From CAZUSC01 sp964622915 (lineage in GTDB: Bacteria; Patescibacteriota; Andersenbacteria; UBA10190), in NCBI GenBank assembly GCA_964622915.1, contig CAZUSC010000044.1:1-12248 (forward strand): a stretch of 12,248 nucleotides of DNA, written 5' to 3'. Made by a program: the position numbers and the translations under genes. The notes beneath the pieces were generated by a model. It searched no databases, was not told where the DNA came from, and saw only the letters and a list, made by a program, of their open reading frames with translations. This document shows, piece by piece, positions 6,091 through 12,248 of the stretch (within the stretch, counting starts at the first letter, position 1; each line of letters opens with the position of its first letter).

Positions 6091-7179
6091 TTAGGCTTTT
6101 CTTTGGTTAAGTATCCTATAGTAGGCTTCTTCATAACGGTCAACCATGCGAGCAACCGTGAACTCTTGCTCGACCCGCAGGCGGCAGGCGGCAGGATCAA
6201 TTTGTTCGAGACGAGACACAGCTTCAACCATTTGCGGCAGGTCATCCACCAAGAAACCAGTCACGCCATCGGCAATGATTTCTGGCAGCGACCCTCGTTT
6301 AAACGCAATGGTTGGAGTGCCGGCTGCCATCGCCTCGACGGTCACCAGGCCAAATGGCTCTTCCCATCTTAAGGGAAAAATAAATGCCTTGGCTTTACCT
6401 AAATAGGTGAACAATTCCTGGCGAGGAATCATGCCCATGTATTTAATCTGATCGTCATCAACCTGGGGCTTAATTTGATTCACCCAGTATTCACTGGCGG
6501 GATCAACAGACCCAAAGATAAGCAATTGGTGGTCCGTTTTTTTGGCCACTTCAATAGCCTCGGCGACACCCTTAATCGGCAGGATCCGGCCTGAAAAAAC
6601 TAAGTATTTTTCTTTGCGCGAGACATAAGGGATGGTTTGAATATCAATGCCGTTATAGGCCGTCACTGCATAGTTAAGGGCGGGAAGTCCCTGGCGTTGG
6701 TTATTGCTGATGCTGGCATAAAATTGGGTCTGCTGATAGTGCGACAAAATCTCTTTGTCTAAACCCTCGAGCGGGCTGTGCAGCGTTGCCAGGGTTGGTG
6801 TTGAGACCAAGGGAGCAATATGGGCGGTGCGGGTACTAAAATGACTGTGCATAATATCAAAACTTCCCTGCCTCGCCAGTTGATATGCTCGGGAGATCAG
6901 CAGATCTTCGTATTCCTTGTGCGGACCAGCACCGATTGTCAAGCCAGTCGATGCGGCGGTCACCGCTACCAGTTTAGCCGCCGTAACAGAATCACCGGAG
7001 GCAAACAAAGTAACGGCATGTCCTCGCTGAACGAGCTCTTCGGTTATGTAATGGACAATTAGCTCGGGTGCGCCTGACCAGCCTGGCGGAACATATTTTT
7101 CCGGCGGTGTGGGCGGGATACGAATAACATTGGATGCGATCATGGCTATACGCAACCTGGGCTTTTGGTCACTTTTCAT
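6091..7179 (-). CDS. GT4-family glycosyltransferase
   Basis: A 362-residue retaining, GT-B-fold glycosyltransferase that would move a sugar from a nucleotide-sugar donor to an unidentified acceptor. The N-terminal Rossmann domain has LRIAMIASN (9-17), a glycine loop WSGAPEL (34-40) and MHSHFS (110-115). The C-terminal donor domain has FSGRILPIKG (195-204) and the EX7E pair E274/E282 in EEPFGLVTVEAMAAGTP. No signal peptide or transmembrane helix, so cytosolic or membrane-peripheral. Its start overlaps the stop of the upstream GT4 as ATGA, showing one operon. It is a clear relative of the plus-strand GT4 at 8648: both have V-P-P/GG-x-E-L at the N-terminus, the phrase VTLFAxGDS, and RGS.PE near the end. 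Donor and acceptor cannot be read from sequence. Confidence 0.95.
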   Translation of the reverse strand: MKSDQKPRLRIAMIASNVIRIPPTPPEKYVPPGWSGAPELIVHYITEELVQRGHAVTLFASGDSVTAAKLVAVTAASTGLTIGAGPHKEYEDLLISRAYQLARQGSFDIMHSHFSTRTAHIAPLVSTPTLATLHSPLEGLDKEILSHYQQTQFYASISNNQRQGLPALNYAVTAYNGIDIQTIPYVSRKEKYLVFSGRILPIKGVAEAIEVAKKTDHQLLIFGSVDPASEYWVNQIKPQVDDDQIKYMGMIPRQELFTYLGKAKAFIFPLRWEEPFGLVTVEAMAAGTPTIAFKRGSLPEIIADGVTGFLVDDLPQMVEAVSRLEQIDPAACRLRVEQEFTVARMVDRYEEAYYRILNQRKA

Positions 7180-8450
7180 GGGTTCGGTGGTGGACTATTA
7201 ATGAGATCAGTATAGAGGAAGCCGATACGCTGACCAGTATCTTTCCAAGAATAGTGTTGGCGCACCTTGTGATAAGCGTTTTTAACTAGGGTACCAACAA
7301 GTTCAGGCGATTGGTACAATTGAAGGATCTTGGTGCGCAAATCATGAGCATTGCGGGGTTCGAATAACAAGCCAGTTTTACCATCGTCGATAGTCATGCG
7401 TAAGCCTCCTTTACGTGAAGCCACCACGGGCACCTGACAGGCCATGCCCTCAAGCACCACTAGGCCAAAGGGCTCGTAGTAGGAAGGCACTACTTGAATG
7501 TTGCCGGCGGAATAGTAGAGATGAATCTTACTATGGCTGACACGACCAATAAAATTCATTCTATCCTCAACCCCGGCTTGACGGGCCCGGCCAAGCAGCC
7601 GCTGATATTCCTTAAAGTCCTCCTGGTTTTTGTGTTTGCCGTGAATACCTCCCCCAACAATCACTGCTTTAATATTGGGAATATCTTTTTTTAGTAAGCT
7701 AACTGCGCTAATAAGCGTCCCCAGCCCTTTGCGCCACTCCAATCGGCCGACATAGACAACAACAAACTCACGCGGGGAAAGGTTGAGTTCAGCCCGCGCA
7801 TACTCACGGGCCATGGGATAAAAGACGCGAAAATTGACCGCACCAGGTATAACAACGATTTTCTCCAAAGGAATGCCATACAGTTCATTCAGATCCCGCT
7901 TCTCGGTGGCTGATAAAGTCAGAACAATAGACGCAGATCGACCGACTCTTTCTTCAACCACAAAACGCGCGTCAAGGTGCTTATCTGGAGTTGCTTGTGT
8001 GTATCTTGCTTTGACATCATGGCGAACTTTACCGAGGGAATGATATGTTTGAACAAAGGGTAGTTTAAACTGTTCATGGGCCTGCAGGGCGACCCAGCCA
8101 CCATCCCAATAGTGCCCGTGCGCGATATCGTAAGGATTTGTGTTATTAATGAACTGGAGAAAATTACGGTAGAACTCTGGCAAATATTGATGGAGATCAA
8201 ACTTAGGAACATGACTAATCGGCCCAGCTTTAAGGCGTATAACCCGCGAGCTCTTGCCCACTGGTACAATTTTTTTCTTACGAGAGTTATTCCAGCGGGT
8301 GTAGACATCCACCGACCAACCAAGGCGGTCGAGCTCTTTCATTAATGAGCGAACGTACACATTCTGGCCGCCGTTTTCCTGTGTGCCAATTGCCACCAAC
8401 GGGTCAGAATGAATATTAAACATTGCAATTTTTCGGGACGGTTCAGTCAT
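7176..8450 (-). CDS. GT4 glycosyltransferase, MshA/sucrose-synthase-like
   Basis: A 424-residue GT-B glycosyltransferase. Its landmarks are GTQENGGQNVYVRSL (22-36), HGHYWDGGWVAL (111-122), YHSLGKVRHD (136-145), YVGRLEWRKG (233-242) and EPFGLVVLEGMACQVPVV (326-343) with the EX7E pair E326/E334. The GGQNVYV loop, HYW and H-LGK motifs are those of the D-inositol-3-phosphate glycosyltransferase (MshA) and sucrose-phosphate/sucrose synthase branch of GT4, suggesting a sugar-phosphate or small-polyol acceptor. A true mycothiol role is unlikely without other msh genes. It is first in the operon with the next GT4 (ATGA overlap) and the C39-like gene. The ATG at 8448-8450 is supported by a start just before the first beta strand, though ATG at codon 10 is possible. 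A candidate attenuator lies just upstream. Confidence 0.93.
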   Translation of the reverse strand: MTEPSRKIAMFNIHSDPLVAIGTQENGGQNVYVRSLMKELDRLGWSVDVYTRWNNSRKKKIVPVGKSSRVIRLKAGPISHVPKFDLHQYLPEFYRNFLQFINNTNPYDIAHGHYWDGGWVALQAHEQFKLPFVQTYHSLGKVRHDVKARYTQATPDKHLDARFVVEERVGRSASIVLTLSATEKRDLNELYGIPLEKIVVIPGAVNFRVFYPMAREYARAELNLSPREFVVVYVGRLEWRKGLGTLISAVSLLKKDIPNIKAVIVGGGIHGKHKNQEDFKEYQRLLGRARQAGVEDRMNFIGRVSHSKIHLYYSAGNIQVVPSYYEPFGLVVLEGMACQVPVVASRKGGLRMTIDDGKTGLLFEPRNAHDLRTKILQLYQSPELVGTLVKNAYHKVRQHYSWKDTGQRIGFLYTDLINSPPPNP

Positions 8451-8482
8451 GTTGCTTGTTCACCAATCAGCTCTTCCCACAA

Positions 8483-8502
8483 AAAACCCCGTCAGAGGGG
8501 TT
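8483..8502 (-). terminator. intrinsic terminator or attenuator before the GT4 operon
   Basis: Minus strand: AACCCC (8497-8502), loop TCTGAC, GGGGTT (8485-8490), with the T run continuing to six T (8481-8486). It is a good hairpin plus T tract in the minus direction only; the plus direction lacks the T run. It sits about 30 nt before the GT4 start at 8450, and no minus-strand gene lies upstream, so it is best read as a leader attenuator. Confidence 0.65.
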
Positions 8503-8557
8503 AATAAAGGACATGGGTATCTTATGGAAAAAGAAAAGTAGGGCATTATGCCCCTCT
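8494..8557 (-). promoter_or_regulatory. possible antiterminator pairing and palindrome in the GT4 leader
   Basis: On the minus strand AGAGGGG (8551-8557) is perfectly complementary over 7 nt to CCCCTCT (8494-8500), the 5' arm and loop of the terminator. Pairing them would block the terminator. The same upstream segment also overlaps a perfect palindrome GGGCAT-A-ATGCCC (8541-8553), whose folding would release the terminator arm. This is the classic mutually exclusive arrangement, though the palindrome could instead be a protein operator. No ligand motif is recognised. Confidence 0.4.
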
Positions 8558-8568
8558 CCTTGTTTTAA

Positions 8569-8595
8569 AGTATATAATAAGTCAATAAATATCAA
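8569..8595 (-). promoter_or_regulatory. possible promoter of the minus-strand GT4 operon
   Basis: Minus strand TTGATA (8590-8595) and TATACT (8569-8574), five of six matches each, separated by 15 nt, which is short. Transcription would begin near 8562, just before the AGAGGGG segment, so the whole attenuator would be in the leader. A plus-strand TATAAT (8573-8578) overlaps the same -10 and may serve the divergent GT4, although it has no good -35. Confidence 0.35.
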
Positions 8596-8647
8596 TGCGC
8601 AGCGTTTGGTAGACGCTTTCCAAGTTTCGGGGCAAGATATAGTAACT

Positions 8648-9703
8648 ATGAAGATTGCGGTAGTATCGACATTAGAAGAAAGCGTGCCGCCACCTAAGTA
8701 CGGGGGCGTTGAGTTAGTTGTTTATAATTTAGTGGAAGAGTTGGTCAAAGCAGGGCATCAGGTAACGCTTTTTGCGACGGGCGACTCGGAAACTTCTGCC
8801 AAGCTTGTGCCAAATTTCCCTCAGCCTTTGCGAGCAATGCCCAAAATGCAGTCGCTGCAATTTCGCAACGCCTACAAGTATATGGGAGTGGGTAAAATTA
8901 CCACGCTGCTTCAAAAAAAATCTTACGACATCGTACACAACCACATCGGCTGGCGGCTGCTACCTTTTGCAGACTTAATTCCAGCGCCAATTGTTTCCAC
9001 GCTGCATGGGCCTTTAGATGTAGACTACTTACAAGAAGTTTATGGGGCTTATAAGTCGGCCAACTACGTCAGTATTAGTTTGAAACAACGTGCCCCTCTG
9101 CCCGATCTTAATTATGTGGGAAATGTTTATAACGGTATTCGCGTAGATACATTTGAGTACGAGGAACACCCGCAAGATTACTTCGCCTTTCTCGGCCGGA
9201 TGTCGCCGGAAAAAGGACCGGTCCAGGCCATTAAGGCAGCTCAACAAGCCGGCGTAAAGTTGCTGATGGCCGCAAAAGTAGATGTTGCAGATAAAGAATT
9301 TTTTAGCCGAGAAGTAGAGCCGCTGATTGACGGAGAGCAAATAAAGTTTATCGGCGAGGTTGATCACCCTGGCAAAGTAGCCCTGCTTAAGGGAGCCCGG
9401 GCTTTGCTGGCGCCAATTCAATGGGAAGAACCCTTCGGATTATTTTTTGTCGAAGCGATGGCCTGCGGCACACCGGTCATTACCATGAGGCGCGGATCAA
9501 CTCCCGAATTGATTATTGAGCAAAAAACCGGCTTTATCTGTGACTCGTTTGATCAAATTGTGGCTGCCATTAATAAAGTTGACCAATTAGATAGAGCGGC
9601 TAGCCGGGAACATGTTCAAAAACTATTTTCCGCCGAGCAAATGGGTAAAGGATATATAGAGGTTTTTGAGCAACTAGTGAAAAAATTACCCGGCGGACGC
9701 TGA
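8648..9703 (+). CDS. GT4-family glycosyltransferase (divergent)
   Basis: A 351-residue GT-B glycosyltransferase. Landmarks are MKIAVVSTLEESVPPPKYGG (1-20) with the glycine loop YGGVE, VTLFATGDS (39-47), VHNHIGW (96-102), FLGRMSPEKG (181-190) and EEPFGLFFVEAMACGTP (260-276) with EX7E pair E261/E269, then RRGSTPEL (281-288). No membrane helix or signal, so cytosolic or peripheral. The frame is open upstream to 8423, but the ATG at 8648 puts the first beta strand at the start and avoids overlapping the divergent gene; GGGG lies too far upstream for a good Shine-Dalgarno. A hairpin AGCGT-TTGGTAG-ACGCT (8601-8617) lies in its leader. Related to the minus-strand GT4 at 6091-7179; donor and acceptor are unknown. 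Probably the same glycan pathway. Confidence 0.94.
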   Translation: MKIAVVSTLEESVPPPKYGGVELVVYNLVEELVKAGHQVTLFATGDSETSAKLVPNFPQPLRAMPKMQSLQFRNAYKYMGVGKITTLLQKKSYDIVHNHIGWRLLPFADLIPAPIVSTLHGPLDVDYLQEVYGAYKSANYVSISLKQRAPLPDLNYVGNVYNGIRVDTFEYEEHPQDYFAFLGRMSPEKGPVQAIKAAQQAGVKLLMAAKVDVADKEFFSREVEPLIDGEQIKFIGEVDHPGKVALLKGARALLAPIQWEEPFGLFFVEAMACGTPVITMRRGSTPELIIEQKTGFICDSFDQIVAAINKVDQLDRAASREHVQKLFSAEQMGKGYIEVFEQLVKKLPGGR

Positions 9704-9900
9704 ACAAGTCAGTAACGTTAGGGTCTGGCCGGGTGCCTGGTTTCTTTCGCTCAACATGCTTGTGGAAGGACTCAAGGAAGGCAATTGATTAATTAGGCTG
9801 CCGCTACTTAATATGTAGTACCGAGTAAGTAACCGCCATAAGAATATGGCAAGAATAGAGTTTGCTTTTTAGCAGATCTTCTAGTATAGTTGGGAGTTTT
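9704..9900 (+). promoter_or_regulatory. intergenic region with weak promoter and a short hairpin before the GT2 gene
   Basis: A 197-nt gap between two plus-strand genes. TTGATT (9785-9790) and TAATAT (9809-9814), 18 nt apart and four of six matches each, form a weak promoter candidate. A perfect inverted repeat GCCATA-AGAA-TATGGC (9835-9850) follows, then a T-rich TTTGCTTTTT (9861-9870) that is too distant for a normal terminator. GGGAG (9892-9896) is the likely ribosome binding site of the GT2 gene. I see no clear terminator for the upstream GT4 and no small gene. Confidence 0.35.
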
Positions 9901-11178
9901 ATGGCTGGCATTATCACACCGGTGGGTCTTAGCCTTTCATTCTGGTCAATTGTTGGTTGTTTTCGCTACCTTAATGACAAAGATCGAAGCAGTGCTCTTA
10001 AAAAAAGAGGCTGGGTTGGCTTATCCTCAAAGCAACTAAGAAAAGCTTCGGCAACGGTCGCGGTCTGTTTGCCGGCTCATAATGAAGAGCTGGTTATTGG
10101 TGACGCTATTACCTCTCTAAAAAAATTCGTCTCGGCCAAGCAAATATATGTCGCCTGTGATGCGTCGGCAGACCGCACGGCGGCCATTGCCCGGGCGGCC
10201 GGCTGTCCGGTTTTAGAACTCACCCCCGCCCATGGCAAAGCTAGGGCGATGGAAGCTTTGATTGAGCACTTTAAGCTATTGGACCATTACAACTTTATCA
10301 TCACGGCGGACGCGGATACTATTTTTGATCGCGATTATTTGAAGAATGCCTTAAAAATGTTCGCGGAAAACCCTACGGTGGCGGCCATCGCCGGCTATGC
10401 CCGATCAGCCTGGTCTCCGGGCTGGCGCCCGACAATAGCGCGTTACTTTTTAGCTTATCGCTCCCGCCAATACTTAGCCTTGCAATGGATGATGGCTTAC
10501 GGACAAACCTGGCGACTAACGCCGGTGACCGCCGTAATCCCCGGCTTTGCCAGTATTTACCGATCTAATGTTTTGCGACAACTGCGGATTTATGTGCCGG
10601 GCATTGCCATTGAGGATTTTAATTTAGCCTTTCAAATCCACCGCCAGAAGTTAGGAACAATTGGTCATCATTCATCAATTGCGGCTACCACCCAGGACCC
10701 CGATAATTTTACGGATTACATTAATCAAATCACCCGCTGGAACAGTGGGTTTTGGCAAACAGTTCAGCACTGGAAAATATGGCCCTCCTGGCTTTGGTTG
10801 GCCTTGGGCTGTTTCCTCATCGAACTATTAGTATTTTCCCTTTTCTTGTTGCTCTCTCCTTTATACATAACTACTCTGTTCTTGGTTTACGGCGGATATT
10901 TAACCCTACCTATCACCTCCGCTCAAGAGGCCTTCACGCGTGGCTTTTTTGCACTATCGTGGGGCATTTATTTAGGTGTCTTTATTGTGGACTACCTGAT
11001 CACTCTCCTGGTCGCCCTTAAAGCCCGTAAGTATTTCCTGTTGTTCTATGGACCGGCGTTTATTTTTTTACGCGTGGCTGACGCTATTATTTTGTTATTA
11101 ACTACACCTTACGCCCTTATCAACCCATCGCTGGGATACTGGACTTCCCCGGTCCGGCGCGCCCATAAGCCGACCTAG
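9901..11178 (+). CDS. GT2-family processive glycosyltransferase, membrane polysaccharide synthase-like
   Basis: A 425-residue inverting GT-A glycosyltransferase of the cellulose/hyaluronan/PNAG synthase type, likely to polymerise a sugar on the inner membrane face. The catalytic domain (about 50-290) has VAVCLPAHNEE (53-63), ACDASADRT (85-93) with D87, HGKARAM (111-117), the donor/metal motif DAD (137-139), the catalytic ED (238-239) and QITRW (276-280), the QxxRW product-binding motif of processive enzymes. An N-terminal helix (about 3-22) and several C-terminal membrane segments (about 297-340, 350-375 and 385-415) frame it. ATG 9901 is chosen because GGGAG precedes it by 4 nt; a TTG at 9862 would add 13 residues. 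It ends convergently on the neighbouring gene. There is no PilZ domain or accessory gene here to name the polymer. Confidence 0.93.
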   Translation: MAGIITPVGLSLSFWSIVGCFRYLNDKDRSSALKKRGWVGLSSKQLRKASATVAVCLPAHNEELVIGDAITSLKKFVSAKQIYVACDASADRTAAIARAAGCPVLELTPAHGKARAMEALIEHFKLLDHYNFIITADADTIFDRDYLKNALKMFAENPTVAAIAGYARSAWSPGWRPTIARYFLAYRSRQYLALQWMMAYGQTWRLTPVTAVIPGFASIYRSNVLRQLRIYVPGIAIEDFNLAFQIHRQKLGTIGHHSSIAATTQDPDNFTDYINQITRWNSGFWQTVQHWKIWPSWLWLALGCFLIELLVFSLFLLLSPLYITTLFLVYGGYLTLPITSAQEAFTRGFFALSWGIYLGVFIVDYLITLLVALKARKYFLLFYGPAFIFLRVADAIILLLTTPYALINPSLGYWTSPVRRAHKPT

Positions 11179-12248
11179 GCTTGCGTATATTTTTTGATTA
11201 CCCGTAGTAAGGACTGGCCATCGCGGGGCAGATACCACCCCGGTCCTGCATTAGGATAGCGCTCGGGCCCCCAGCCAAAGAAACCGATATTACTTACTCC
11301 TTCGAGGTTCAGGGCCGCCTGGATGTCAGCCTCTAAGCGACCAGGCGAGGGCGGCAAAAAAGAAGGCTCTTCCCGAAAAGCGCCTAAAGATATCCACACT
11401 TCGCCGTTGGGATTAGCCGCGCGAATTTTATCAACCAGCTTCTGTCCGTTATCCGCCACCATATTAGGCAGCAGCGCTGTCTGGCCGTCTTCCGTGTAAT
11501 TGCTGTAAAGGTTAAGCATTACGATATCAACCGCTCCCGGCGCAATCGGATTACGGGTACCAAAATCTCCATCCATCTCATCCCAATAATGCATCCTCAT
11601 TAATATTGGCCGTTTAGGATCAACGGCGCGGATATCGTTCGATGCTTGCTGTATTTGGGCGCTGGTTATTCTATATTTGTCGCCATTCGGCAAGTTTTCT
11701 CCCGCCTCGTTAGAAATGTCATAGCCAAAAATGCCCTGGTGCACGCTAATAGCCTTTACGTATGAGATGACTTTTTCTTTTTGCCAAGCGGGACGTTTAT
11801 CAGGCGGGTCTTGGCCGTTTTCGGCGTAATCCCAGGCGCTGCCGTCAGAAAAATTAACTACCATTTTCATTTTCCGGGCCGCCACCCGATCAAGTAGTTT
11901 TAAAACGTCGGCGGGCGGGGCTTCGTCCATGCCCCATTCGCCGCTAATAACATCAATACCCATGCCGCGCATAGTATCCAGCTCTTGGTCAGAGACTGTC
12001 TCGTTCACTAACTTCATTCCCCATTGCATATTTGAAGTAGCAGCAGAGCCAGGAGTAGCCATGACGGTGGAGGAAGCTTTAGGAGTAGCAAGAGGAGGGG
12101 AAACTTTATTATTAACGGCGGTATTTTGGCTGTTATTAGAAGTTTGCTTCTTAATGAAATAGCTGCCAAGCCCAGCCGGCTGGGGTACTTCGGTTCCCAG
12201 CCAGAGAATTGCGACGATGGCCAAGACTAAAACGGCGATAATCGCGGC
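11175..12248 (-). CDS. membrane-anchored TIM-barrel glycoside-hydrolase-like protein (5' end beyond window)
   Basis: 357 codons are visible; the frame is open to the edge, so the true start lies outside. The first 17 visible residues (AAIIAVLVLAIVAILWL) are a membrane segment, so an in-window TTG at 12222-12224 would lie inside the helix and is rejected as the start. A Ser/Thr/Pro/Asn-rich linker of about 45 residues follows, then a barrel (about 75-355) resembling GH5/clan-A hydrolases: WGMKLVNE, VVNFSDGSAWDYA, GYDISNEAGEN (175-185) with NE at 180-181 as the acid/base site, VMLNLYSNY, VWISLGAF and FFGWGPERY. The barrel should face outside and may trim or cut a glycan made by the neighbouring transferases. 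The usual nucleophile Glu on strand 7 is not evident (ISLGA instead of TE-G), so activity is uncertain. Confidence 0.72.
   Translation of the reverse strand, partial: AAIIAVLVLAIVAILWLGTEVPQPAGLGSYFIKKQTSNNSQNTAVNNKVSPPLATPKASSTVMATPGSAATSNMQWGMKLVNETVSDQELDTMRGMGIDVISGEWGMDEAPPADVLKLLDRVAARKMKMVVNFSDGSAWDYAENGQDPPDKRPAWQKEKVISYVKAISVHQGIFGYDISNEAGENLPNGDKYRITSAQIQQASNDIRAVDPKRPILMRMHYWDEMDGDFGTRNPIAPGAVDIVMLNLYSNYTEDGQTALLPNMVADNGQKLVDKIRAANPNGEVWISLGAFREEPSFLPPSPGRLEADIQAALNLEGVSNIGFFGWGPERYPNAGPGWYLPRDGQSLLRVIKKYTQA

Noticed and set aside
8423..8647. Open in-frame extension upstream of the plus-strand GT4 that would add 75 residues.
   Set aside because: It overlaps the divergent gene's start, has no family similarity, and the ATG at 8648 begins exactly at the first Rossmann strand as in related GT4 proteins.
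8586..8650. TTGGTAGACGC inside the divergent spacer resembles the D-arm of a tRNA-Leu, with a TTTCGGGGC further on.
   Set aside because: No acceptor stem, anticodon stem or correctly spaced T-arm can be formed; the piece is explained by the simple hairpin AGCGT/ACGCT.
12222..12224. TTG as the start of the hydrolase-like gene.
   Set aside because: The frame continues to the window edge with hydrophobic residues completing a membrane helix, so this Leu codon is internal.
1..12248. Alternative genetic code (TGA as Gly), as in some CPR lineages.
   Set aside because: TGA serves as a stop at several well-placed gene ends (7176-7178 and 9701-9703) and no conserved frame is interrupted by TGA.

Overview
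The window is about 12.2 kb of bacterial DNA with standard-code genes: TGA is used as a stop and Trp is TGG. It is tightly packed, with 1-14 nt overlaps or gaps, few clear Shine-Dalgarno sites and moderate GC. Compact enzymes, an ATP-cone monomeric class II ribonucleotide reductase, SIMPL and DUF6580 proteins and a dense set of glycosyltransferases together suggest a Patescibacteria/CPR-type genome. That placement is inferred from gene content and style; no marker gene here proves it.

Left part (about 1-5500, all minus strand, read from high to low coordinates) is a vitamin B12 region. A cobalamin riboswitch (5313-5424) with a candidate terminator platform (5236-5258) precedes a membrane-anchored DUF4430 protein, whose fold is related to the cobalamin-binding C-terminal domain of transcobalamin. 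That gene overlaps a small polytopic DUF6580 membrane protein. Next come an adenosylcobalamin-dependent ribonucleoside-triphosphate reductase (nrdJ) and, one nucleotide after its stop, a PduO-type cob(I)alamin adenosyltransferase. Read together this is a proposed complete chain: sense B12, capture it, import it, convert it to AdoCbl, and spend it on dNTP synthesis. Beyond the adenosyltransferase lie a membrane-anchored SIMPL protein and the N-terminus of glucose-6-phosphate dehydrogenase (zwf), cut by the window edge.

Middle part (5507-9703) is a glycan region. A minus-strand operon holds a MshA/sucrose-synthase-like GT4, a second GT4 joined to it by an ATGA overlap, and a stand-alone C39-like papain-fold protein. 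A divergent third GT4 lies on the plus strand and is a relative of the second. The 197-nt divergent spacer carries overlapping -10-like boxes, a short palindrome, a minus-strand intrinsic terminator just upstream of the GT operon, and a segment that can pair with that terminator. This is a candidate attenuator.

Right part (9704-12248) holds a plus-strand processive GT2 (polysaccharide synthase-like) and, convergent with it and sharing a CTAG stop-codon palindrome, a membrane-anchored TIM-barrel glycoside-hydrolase-like protein that runs off the window. The glycan genes look like surface or exopolysaccharide biosynthesis and trimming.

The most interesting element is the B12 module, in which the DUF4430-DUF6580 pair is a candidate uncharacterised cobalamin uptake route.
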